From positions 1-8,996 of the forward strand of contig DAOWMZ010000048.1 of the NCBI GenBank assembly GCA_030642845.1: a stretch of DNA of 8,996 bases. The letters are read 5' to 3'. Numbering within the stretch: position 1 is the stretch's first letter; each line of letters begins with the position of its first letter. The DNA comes from Candidatus Zixiibacteriota bacterium (GTDB lineage Bacteria; Zixibacteria; MSB-5A5; GN15; FEB-12). A model generated the notes under the pieces. The model was not told where the DNA came from. It worked only from the letters and a program-made list of their open reading frames with translations, and searched no databases. Shown here in pieces: positions 1 to 6,295 of the stretch. The translations under genes and the position numbers were made by a program.

Positions 1-492
1 ATGCTTGGAAACATTTTTGCTTTTAATGATTCTATCGGTGTGGAAGCATATCTTACTCCTTCAGCACAATTAGCTCAGTGTAATAATTCTTATGGCAACC
101 CCTTCGGTGATTGGATTGATCCCGATTTCTATGCCGGGGATATTTATGGCAATATCTCTGCAGATCCCCTGTTCTGCAATCTTGAAGGTGGTAATTTAAA
201 TATTGAAGAATCTTCTCCGTGTGCCCCGCCTAACAATTCATGCGGTGCTTTGATGGGCGCTTTTGACATCGGTTGTGATTGTTGTGAAATTCGAGGTGAT
301 GCTAATCATGACAGTGATGGACCTAATGTTGCTGATATTGTATTTATGGTAGATTATTTATTCAGAGGTGGATCAGCACCATATTGTATAGATGAAGCAG
401 ATGTTATTGTAAATGGTGTGATACTTATTGATGACATAACATTCATGGTTGATTATCTTTTCCGAGGCGGAGATGCTCCACCGGATTGTTGA
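1..492 (+). CDS. C-terminal part of a secreted beta-helix/dockerin-like protein (5' partial)
   Basis: The frame is open from the first base, so the ATG at base 1 may be internal and the real start probably lies upstream. Visible residues 1-95 are rich in N, G, D and C and contain an ADPLFCN...SSPCAPPNNSCGALMGAFDIGC pattern, which I associate with the last turns of right-handed parallel beta-helix surface proteins. Residues 99-160 hold two dockerin-type I-like repeats 33 residues apart, each ending in DYLFRGG (118-124 and 151-157) followed by AP. The first has a good EF-hand-like calcium loop (D100, N102, D104, D106, D112). The second (D134 to D145) is degenerate, with isoleucine at the third ligand position. 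The protein ends in PPDC with no membrane anchor or sorting tail visible. A role in extracellular binding or complex assembly is inference; the substrate is unknown. Confidence 0.75.
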   Translation: MLGNIFAFNDSIGVEAYLTPSAQLAQCNNSYGNPFGDWIDPDFYAGDIYGNISADPLFCNLEGGNLNIEESSPCAPPNNSCGALMGAFDIGCDCCEIRGDANHDSDGPNVADIVFMVDYLFRGGSAPYCIDEADVIVNGVILIDDITFMVDYLFRGGDAPPDC

Positions 493-525
493 ATCACAAT
501 ATTAATAAAATATTTCAGTCATTAT

Positions 526-597
526 GTCATTCCCAGCTTGACTGGGAATCCAGGCTTTTGAATGTGTAAATGGATTCCCGATCAGGTCGGGAATTAC
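526..597. repeat. Pair of inverted GTCATTCCC-type palindromic repeats
   Basis: Two hairpin units face each other across a 17-base spacer. Unit 1 (526-553) reads GTC, ATTCCCAG, loop CTTGA, CTGGGAAT, CCAG, with a perfect 8-bp stem. Unit 2 (571-597) is the same design reversed: TGG, ATTCCCGA, loop TCAGG, TCGGGAAT, TAC, again with a perfect 8-bp stem. The stems differ at the loop-proximal pairs, but the changes are compensated. This points to conserved pairing, as in REP/BIME-like dispersed palindromes. A third unit of the same family lies at 8020-8047. No T-run follows, so these are poor candidates for intrinsic terminators, although the pair could protect the 3' end of the upstream mRNA. I see nothing else in 493-695. 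Confidence 0.85.
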
Positions 598-695
598 AAA
601 AACTACAGAAATTTATTCTAAAACAGACTTTTCAATAAGCTGCTTGCGGTGTATTTCTATTTAAGTTTTTCATTTAATATTTACCTAAATACTCA

Positions 696-723
696 TTGAC
701 AAATGTATAATATCCAGTATCTT
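696..723 (+). promoter_or_regulatory. Probable sigma-70-type promoter for rpsU
   Basis: A perfect TTGACA at 696-701 is followed 16 bases later by TATCTT (718-723), a 4-of-6 match to the -10 consensus. A perfect TATAAT also lies at 706-711, but it is only 4 bases from the TTGACA and has no good -35 of its own (TTACCT at 681-686 with 19-base spacing is the closest). Either arrangement gives a leader of roughly 60-70 bases before the rpsU start. It is the only convincing promoter region before the cluster. Confidence 0.5.
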
Positions 724-775
724 ACCGATATAGAAGGGGTGTAGTATGCCCTGAGATAATTTTTAACGGCCTGGA

Positions 776-782
776 GGAGGTG
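776..782 (+). promoter_or_regulatory. Strong ribosome binding site that fixes the rpsU TTG start
   Basis: GGAGGTG matches seven bases of the anti-Shine-Dalgarno complement and ends 6 bases before the TTG at 789. The upstream in-frame GTG at 780-782 lies inside this site, so it cannot be the initiation codon. This is the longest SD match I see in the window. Confidence 0.8.
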
Positions 783-788
783 TTTTTA

Positions 789-986
789 TTGCCGGGTGTT
801 AAAGTTCGTGACGATGAGTCATTTGAAAAAGCATTACGTAGATTTAATAAGTTTTGTGAAAAGACTGGTGTCATTTCAGATATAAAGAAACATCAGCATT
901 TCGAAAAACCGTCAGAAGCTCGCAAGCGCAAACTTGCTGCTGCTAAACGTAAAGTCAGACGTATGAGAAGATTGGAAAAATACTAA
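789..986 (+). CDS. rpsU: 30S ribosomal protein bS21
   Basis: This 65-residue protein begins MPGVKVRDDESFEKALRRF, the family's typical N-terminus, and ends in a strongly basic tail (KRKLAAAKRKVRRMRRLEKY). That is the expected length and composition of bS21, the small-subunit protein near the mRNA exit/anti-SD region. The start is TTG, chosen because MPGVKV is the conserved family start and because the strong SD (776-782) is correctly spaced for it. Starting at the GTG at 780 would add three residues encoded within and just after the SD. The gene leads the cluster, as in rpsU-dnaG-rpoD operons, and yqeY follows after 3 bases. A rare start behind a very strong SD may tune expression. Confidence 0.95.
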   Translation: MPGVKVRDDESFEKALRRFNKFCEKTGVISDIKKHQHFEKPSEARKRKLAAAKRKVRRMRRLEKY

Positions 987-989
987 TCC

Positions 990-1436
990 ATGTCTCTTCT
1001 TGCTAATATAGACAAAGATGTTGCTGAGGCCCTGAAAGCCCGTGAGATGCAAAAAGTCACAGTGCTCCGGGGCCTTAAATCTGACATCAAATATCGCCAG
1101 ATCGATAAAAAAGACAGTCTTACCGACAAAGAAGTTACTGAGGTTGTCTGCAGTTATGCCAAAAAATGCCAGGATTCCATTGCAGCATTCAAAAAGGGAA
1201 ACCGCGAGGATCTGGTCGAAAAAACGGAATTTGAACTCGAAGTTATTGCCAAATATCTCCCTGAACAGCTTTCCGAAGATAAACTTCGCGAGATTATCAA
1301 AGCTGCAATCGAAGAGTCCGGAGCCGATTCTCCCCAGAAGATGGGACTGGTTATGAAAATCGTAATGCCCAAAGTTAAGGGCAAAGCGGATGGGAATATA
1401 GTCAGTAAAATAGCTTCGGAATTACTTGCCAACTGA
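990..1436 (+). CDS. yqeY: GatB/YqeY domain-containing protein
   Basis: This 148-residue protein has normal length for stand-alone YqeY. Recognisable blocks are the N-terminal DVAEALKAREMQKVTVLRGL helix (the family's usual 'A(M/L)KA+(D/E) ... LR ... ' segment), the central EFELEVIAKYLPEQLSEDKL (compare E...I..YLP.QLSEEEL), and the C-terminal GLVMKIVMPKVKGKADGNIVSKI (compare G.VM..VMPK.KG+ADG..V). The YqeY fold resembles the tRNA-binding tail of GatB, the Asp/Glu-tRNA amidotransferase subunit, but the role of the free-standing protein is not settled. It starts 3 bases after the rpsU stop with only a weak GGAA upstream, so it is probably translationally coupled to rpsU. Pairing with rpsU is a common arrangement. 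Confidence 0.92.
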   Translation: MSLLANIDKDVAEALKAREMQKVTVLRGLKSDIKYRQIDKKDSLTDKEVTEVVCSYAKKCQDSIAAFKKGNREDLVEKTEFELEVIAKYLPEQLSEDKLREIIKAAIEESGADSPQKMGLVMKIVMPKVKGKADGNIVSKIASELLAN

Positions 1437-1498
1437 TTTAAAAACTTCCTATATTTAAACAATTATAATCCACTAATCCCTATATGAGGAGTAAGTGA

Positions 1499-2131
1499 AT
1501 GAATTGGATAGACGCGGTTTTGATGGTTTTATTGCTGGCTACGGTAATAGTTGGCGCTAAAAAAGGAATGGTCAGAGAACTAATGGCATTAGCAGTATTT
1601 GTTATCGCTATAGTTGTCGCCATTAATTATGTAGATAAATTTGCTGTCACGGTACATGAAAACGTTGGCGGCTCTCCCCTGATATCAGCATTCCTGTCAT
1701 TTATAATCCTATTAACCGCTAGTTATGTTGTTTTCAAATTGATTGGTATTCTCTTTTACAAAATCGCTGACATTAAATCAACCGGGAAAAAAGATCAGAT
1801 GGGCGGTGCATTGGTAGGATTTGTACGCGGTTGGATTTTAATCGGCTTTGTTACTTTTATCTCTTTTCTTCTGCCTATGCCAGACAGTTTTTATACTTCT
1901 TTTGAAGAATCATTTTTCGGACCAGCTGTAGCCAAAACAATCCCTCTGATGTACGAAGGAACCTCACCAACTCATCCCAATAATCCAAAGTTTTTTGACA
2001 AAATTGAAACTACTCTGCTGATAACCCAGTCTAAATCTGAATCAAATACTACTGATGAGGAGCGTGATGATGTTTTTCGAGTATTACAACAGTTGCATCA
2101 CCACTTTAATACTGACTTTAATGACTCTTGA
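1499..2131 (+). CDS. cvpA: CvpA family inner-membrane protein
   Basis: This 210-residue protein has four predicted membrane segments at about residues 3-20, 26-46, 60-88 and 103-127, followed by a hydrophilic tail of about 80 residues. The opening NWIDAVLMVLLL...GAKKGMVRELMAL matches the CvpA pattern (N..D......l......G..+G...e). CvpA was named for colicin V production in E. coli and is linked to envelope stress and bile tolerance, but its biochemical role is unclear. In many bacteria it sits directly upstream of mutS2, as here. A GAGGAG at 1486-1491 with 7-base spacing supports the ATG. The 62-base gap after yqeY contains a TATAAT (1464-1469) with no matching -35, so an internal promoter is possible but weakly supported. 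The tail after residue 130 is not recognisable. Confidence 0.88.
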   Translation: MNWIDAVLMVLLLATVIVGAKKGMVRELMALAVFVIAIVVAINYVDKFAVTVHENVGGSPLISAFLSFIILLTASYVVFKLIGILFYKIADIKSTGKKDQMGGALVGFVRGWILIGFVTFISFLLPMPDSFYTSFEESFFGPAVAKTIPLMYEGTSPTHPNNPKFFDKIETTLLITQSKSESNTTDEERDDVFRVLQQLHHHFNTDFNDS

Positions 2132-2132
2132 T

Positions 2133-2159
2133 TTGACTTTCATTTAAATTTTAGATAAT
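2133..2159 (+). promoter_or_regulatory. Weak candidate promoter overlapping the cvpA end, upstream of the terminator
   Basis: TTGACT (2133-2138) is followed after 15 bases by GATAAT (2154-2159); each hexamer matches 5 of 6 consensus bases. The spacing is short. Initiation here would fall at about 2166, the first base of the terminator hairpin, so the hairpin would sit at the very 5' end of a mutS2 transcript. It is listed because mutS2 has no room for a promoter between the terminator and its start. Confidence 0.25.
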
Positions 2160-2165
2160 TATATT

Positions 2166-2194
2166 ACAGCCGGCATTTGCTGGCTGTTTTTTTT
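2166..2194 (+). terminator. Intrinsic terminator/attenuator between cvpA and mutS2
   Basis: ACAGCCGGC (2166-2174), loop ATTT (2175-2178) and GCTGGCTGT (2179-2187) form a 9-bp stem with one G-T wobble. A run of eight Ts (2187-2194) follows. This is a textbook rho-independent terminator. It ends 17 bases before the mutS2 ATG in a cluster of genes that all read the same way, so partial readthrough (attenuation) is the likeliest use. Confidence 0.9.
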
Positions 2195-2211
2195 AATGGA
2201 ATAGGTTAATA

Positions 2212-4569
2212 ATGTTTGATAAGCATACTCTTAAAGTTCTGGAATTCCCGAAGATTATATCATTGATTGAGGGACGCTGCTTGACCCCCTACGGGAAAAG
2301 CAATGTTGTCCGTATCGCACCACTTTCTGATTCTGATGAGATTAAAAAGAAATGGGTTGAAATATCCCAGATGAAAGATATTATCAAATTCGGTAGAGCA
2401 TTCCCGCTTTATAATCTTGAGAATTGCCGGGAGGAGTTAAAAAAATCAGATGTTGAAGGCGGATTTTTAGATCCGGAAGAAATATTGTTGATACTTCACC
2501 TCATCGAAGTTTCCATAGATATACATGGCTACGATCCTGAGAGAAGAGAAAACTTTCCGAATATTACAGAATACTTAGAAAAAATCAGGGCTTTCCCGGA
2601 ATTAAAAAAAGAGATAAGACGCTCGATTGATGATGACGGTACTATTAAAGACAATGCTACATCTACGTTAAAGCAGATCCGCAATGATCTTCGCACCTAT
2701 AAACAAAAGATTATAACCAAGCTAACAGGTATGCAGACAGCCCAGCCCAGTCAGGCCGGATGGCAGGATGATATTGTGACGATGCGTAATGGACGTTACG
2801 TGATATCGGTTCCTTCCAACCGCTACCAGAGTAATATGGGAATTCTCCATGACCGAAGCCAGACCGGAGCTACTTTATATATCGAACCGACAGAGACAGT
2901 CGAATTAAATAACAAACTCAATATCCTCGCCCAGGACGAACGGTTTGAGATGGATCGAATTCTCAGAGCAATAACAACCGAAATAGCCAAACGATCCGAA
3001 GCATTATTTGAGAATACTCGTATAATCGGAAAGCTCGATGCGCTATATGCCTGTGCACATCTCTCCATTAAAACCGATGGGAATGCTCCGACCTTTGCAA
3101 AAGAAGCTTCGTTTAATCTAATTGATGTAAAGCATCCCCTTCTTTTAATTCAAACTGAAGACCATGATTCGGTAATTCCATGTAGTCTATCTCTTGATGA
3201 TTCGCGACAAGCGATTTTAGTTACTGGTCCCAATACCGGTGGTAAAACAATTGTTCTAAAGAATGTTGGACTGGCAATTATTATGGCTCAATCCGGATTG
3301 CATATCTCTGCAGATGAAAAATCAACAGTCGGTATGTTCAATAATGTAATGGCCGATATCGGAGATGAACAATCAATTGAACTATCCCTGTCAACCTTCT
3401 CGTCACATATGCAAAATATAATACATAGTGTAAGGCAGGCATCATCGCACACTCTGATTTTGTTTGATGAAATCGGAGCCGGTACTGATCCCAAAGAAGG
3501 TTCAGCTCTCGCAGAATCGATTTTACTTTATGCTATTAATAAAAAGGCGCGAATTATCGCAACAACTCACTACTCCCAATTAAAAACGTTAGCTATGGAG
3601 CATCCCGAACTTGAAAACGCCTCACTTGAGTTTGATAAAAAAACTCTTACTCCAACTTATCAAGTCCGTATTGGTATCCCCGGCTCATCGTATGCTGTAG
3701 AGATTGCTCGAAGATTAGGGCTGCCTAAAAGTATTTGTGAAAATGCATCATCTTTAATAGGCAGCGGTGAAAGGTCACTAAGCAGCCTGATTTCATCTCT
3801 CGAAGGTGAATTGGCAATTATAAAAAAGGATCGTGTGGAACTGACGGAGCGTCTCAAAAAAGCTGAAGAGTTTGAAAAATATTACAAAGAACGAAGCGAA
3901 AAACTTTCCAAAGATATTGAAGAAGAAAAAATAAAAGGACTATCAGAAACCGAAGCATTCCTTAACGAAACTCGCCGAGAAATCGAACAGATGGTAGCTG
4001 AAATTCGTGATTCCCAGGCTAATAAAGATACTCTGAAAAAATTCCATAAAACCACTAAAGATCGACAACAAAAGATTAAAATAAAACAAGCTAAGCTTGA
4101 GAAGAAACCGATTGATCCGGGAAGGTTTGAAGCCGGCGACAGAGTTGAGATTCTGTCACTCCAGCAAAAAGGTGAAATCGAACAGTTGATTGGCAACAAC
4201 CGGGCAAGAATAAAAGTTGGTAATATCCTTACTACTGTTGAAATAAGGAATTTGCGAAAGTTAGATCAACTATCAACATCAAATAATCAACATCGCAAAT
4301 CTTATTCTTCAATGACAACCGATATCTCCCCCGAAATTCACTTAAGAGGCATGACTGGCGAAGAAGCTCTTGAAGCATTAGATAAATATTTGGATAAAGC
4401 ATCTATTTCCGGACTTAATCAGGTTTATGTAATTCATGGAAAAGGGACCGGTGCTTTAAGAAAGATTTTGACAGCGTACCTCCAGAAACATCCCGTAGTA
4501 GAATCTATCCGTCTTGGCGACTATAACGAAGGGGGTTCCGGAGTAACGATTGTGAAGTTGAAGGCTTGA
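2212..4569 (+). CDS. mutS2: MutS2 ATPase/endonuclease (MutS family with Smr domain)
   Basis: At 785 residues this is full length for MutS2. It lacks the N-terminal mismatch-binding domain of MutS and starts directly with the core/clamp region. The ATPase has Walker A GPNTGGKT (339-346), Walker B LILFDE with D419-E420, GAGTDPKEG just after, and ATTHYSQLK as the switch histidine region. A long charged coiled coil spans about 530-633, a KOW-like beta domain about 637-690, and the C-terminal Smr nuclease domain about 705-785 with HGKGTG at 742-747. The Smr N-terminal motif reads IHLRG (709-713), with histidine where LDLR-type motifs carry aspartate. MutS2 proteins act on branched DNA to limit recombination, and in Bacillus subtilis rescue collided ribosomes by splitting them; which applies here cannot be told. 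A weak AGG (2203-2205) precedes the ATG. The dnaG start lies one base beyond the stop. Confidence 0.97.
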   Translation: MFDKHTLKVLEFPKIISLIEGRCLTPYGKSNVVRIAPLSDSDEIKKKWVEISQMKDIIKFGRAFPLYNLENCREELKKSDVEGGFLDPEEILLILHLIEVSIDIHGYDPERRENFPNITEYLEKIRAFPELKKEIRRSIDDDGTIKDNATSTLKQIRNDLRTYKQKIITKLTGMQTAQPSQAGWQDDIVTMRNGRYVISVPSNRYQSNMGILHDRSQTGATLYIEPTETVELNNKLNILAQDERFEMDRILRAITTEIAKRSEALFENTRIIGKLDALYACAHLSIKTDGNAPTFAKEASFNLIDVKHPLLLIQTEDHDSVIPCSLSLDDSRQAILVTGPNTGGKTIVLKNVGLAIIMAQSGLHISADEKSTVGMFNNVMADIGDEQSIELSLSTFSSHMQNIIHSVRQASSHTLILFDEIGAGTDPKEGSALAESILLYAINKKARIIATTHYSQLKTLAMEHPELENASLEFDKKTLTPTYQVRIGIPGSSYAVEIARRLGLPKSICENASSLIGSGERSLSSLISSLEGELAIIKKDRVELTERLKKAEEFEKYYKERSEKLSKDIEEEKIKGLSETEAFLNETRREIEQMVAEIRDSQANKDTLKKFHKTTKDRQQKIKIKQAKLEKKPIDPGRFEAGDRVEILSLQQKGEIEQLIGNNRARIKVGNILTTVEIRNLRKLDQLSTSNNQHRKSYSSMTTDISPEIHLRGMTGEEALEALDKYLDKASISGLNQVYVIHGKGTGALRKILTAYLQKHPVVESIRLGDYNEGGSGVTIVKLKA

Positions 4570-4570
4570 T

Positions 4571-6295
4571 ATGATTCCACAAGAGACTATAGAACAGGTT
4601 AGGCAGGCAGTCGATATTGTTCAGATTATGGGTGAATACCTGAAGCTGAAAAAGCGCGGCTCACGCTACCTGGCTTTATGTCCGTTTCATACTGAAAAGA
4701 CTCCATCGTTTAGCATCTCCCCCGAAAAACAACTGTATTATTGTTTTGGCTGCGGTAAAGGTGGAACAGTATTTACTTTCCTGATGGAACATGAGGGGAT
4801 GTCTTATGTCGAAGCTATAAAATATTTAGCCAATAAAGTTAACATCCCAATCAAAGAAGATCACTCGTCTGATTATAAGCGCGAGCAAAATGAAAAAATC
4901 TATTTTGCAAATCAGGCAGCTCTTGAGTTTTTTCAGAAACAGCTGCATAGTAGTCGTTACAAGCATATCCTCAATGATTATTTAATTACTAAACGTGGAA
5001 TAACTAAAGAGATAATTGATGAATTTTCTATAGGATTAGCCGGTGAAGACTGGGATGGCCTGATAAAATTCACCTCCTCTAAAGACCTCTCCCCCAAAGA
5101 TCTCTTCGACTGTAACCTTGCTATATACTCAGAGAAAAATAATAGTTATTTTGATCGTTTCAGACATCGCCTGATGATTCCTATTTTCAATCTCAGCCAG
5201 AAACCTATTGCATTCGGAGGCAGAACATTAAAAAAAGGTGAGCCAGCCAAATATATCAACTCTCCCGAAAGCTCAATTTATATCAAAGGGAATGTCCTTT
5301 ATAATTTGAACCTTGCGAAAGATCATATTAAAAAAGCAGGCTCGGCTATAATAACAGAAGGATATTTCGATGTCATCTCACTTTGGCAGGCAGGGATCAA
5401 AAATGTTGTTTCATCATCCGGGACAGCTTTCACATTACAACAAGCACGTTTATTAGCACGATTCGCTGAAAATGTTTATCTATTTTTTGATGCTGACTCT
5501 GCCGGACGTAAAGCTGCTATAAGATCGGTTGATGCCTTGTATGATGCCGGTCTTGATGTCAAAATCATCAAAGCAGATAAAGGAGAGGATCCAGATTCAT
5601 TGGTTCAAAGTAAGGGATCAGATTATATATATGATTTGATTCATAATTCTCTTGATTATATTACATTTAGAGTAAAAGAAGAACAACTAAAATCTGATGG
5701 AGTAATTAGTGAAAAGAAATTAGTTGAAGAATTTAAAGCTATCTGGAATAAAATTAATAACAAAGAAATAAGAGAGTCATTTATATTCCAGACTCAAAAT
5801 ATTTTAGGGATTGATATTATTGCAATTCAAAAAAAAGACTCCTCTTACTCTAAGAATGAACAAGTCAATGTAAATAATAATATACAATTTAACAAAGTCG
5901 AAACCGGTCTTCTCTCCCTACTGTTTAACAATCCGGGTACGATAGACAGCATCATCGAACAGGTATCACCTGATGACTTTGAATCAAAGGAGTTGTCTCG
6001 TTTATACTCAGCAATTATAAATCAATATAAAACATTAGGGGTTGTGAATGCCGGCGCATTGATTGATACTGTCAGAGATCAGGGGTTCATCTCATTAATT
6101 ACTAAAATCGCTTCTGAGGAATGGGAACCTGATGTTGTTGACCAGGAATCGCAAAGCCATATGAAAATGTTTCATAAGAAAAAACTGGAACGTATTCGCG
6201 AGAAGCTTAAAAAAGATTTAGCCAAAGCGGAAGCGGAAGGCAATATTGAAGAAGCGGAAAACATTCTGGCAGAATTAAAAAAACAGGGGTTGTGA
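4571..6295 (+). CDS. dnaG: DNA primase
   Basis: The gene encodes 574 residues, close to the usual size of about 600. The N-terminal CHC2 zinc finger has C37, H40, C58 and C61 (CPFH...CFGCG), preceded by the conserved YLALCPFHTEKTPSFSISP. The catalytic core carries FRHRLMIPIF and AFGGRTL. The Toprim centre shows EGYFD (263-267) and FDADSAG (D307, D309), the acidic metal-binding residues for primer synthesis. The region from about 440 to the end (VETGLLSLLFNNPGT... to a charged helical tail) fits the C-terminal DnaB-helicase-binding domain. It makes RNA primers at the replication fork. It begins one base after mutS2 with a GAAGG 6 bases before the ATG, and its TGA shares a base with the recN ATG, so all three are probably co-translated. 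No rpoD follows, unlike the classical operon. Confidence 0.98.
   Translation: MIPQETIEQVRQAVDIVQIMGEYLKLKKRGSRYLALCPFHTEKTPSFSISPEKQLYYCFGCGKGGTVFTFLMEHEGMSYVEAIKYLANKVNIPIKEDHSSDYKREQNEKIYFANQAALEFFQKQLHSSRYKHILNDYLITKRGITKEIIDEFSIGLAGEDWDGLIKFTSSKDLSPKDLFDCNLAIYSEKNNSYFDRFRHRLMIPIFNLSQKPIAFGGRTLKKGEPAKYINSPESSIYIKGNVLYNLNLAKDHIKKAGSAIITEGYFDVISLWQAGIKNVVSSSGTAFTLQQARLLARFAENVYLFFDADSAGRKAAIRSVDALYDAGLDVKIIKADKGEDPDSLVQSKGSDYIYDLIHNSLDYITFRVKEEQLKSDGVISEKKLVEEFKAIWNKINNKEIRESFIFQTQNILGIDIIAIQKKDSSYSKNEQVNVNNNIQFNKVETGLLSLLFNNPGTIDSIIEQVSPDDFESKELSRLYSAIINQYKTLGVVNAGALIDTVRDQGFISLITKIASEEWEPDVVDQESQSHMKMFHKKKLERIREKLKKDLAKAEAEGNIEEAENILAELKKQGL

Noticed and set aside
526..597. Bidirectional intrinsic terminator after the dockerin-like gene
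   Set aside because: The hairpins are good but no T-run follows either stem on either strand. The recurrence at 8020-8047 fits a dispersed repeat better.
780..788. GTG at 780 as the rpsU start codon
   Set aside because: It lies inside the Shine-Dalgarno sequence and would add residues before the conserved MPGVKV start.
1464..1469. TATAAT as a promoter for cvpA
   Set aside because: No acceptable -35 hexamer exists at 15-19 bases upstream, and the region is AT-rich enough for chance matches.
3882..4199. 105-codon minus-strand open frame inside mutS2
   Set aside because: It lies opposite the MutS2 coiled coil. The serine/leucine-rich product is typical of the complement of Lys/Glu-rich coding sequence.
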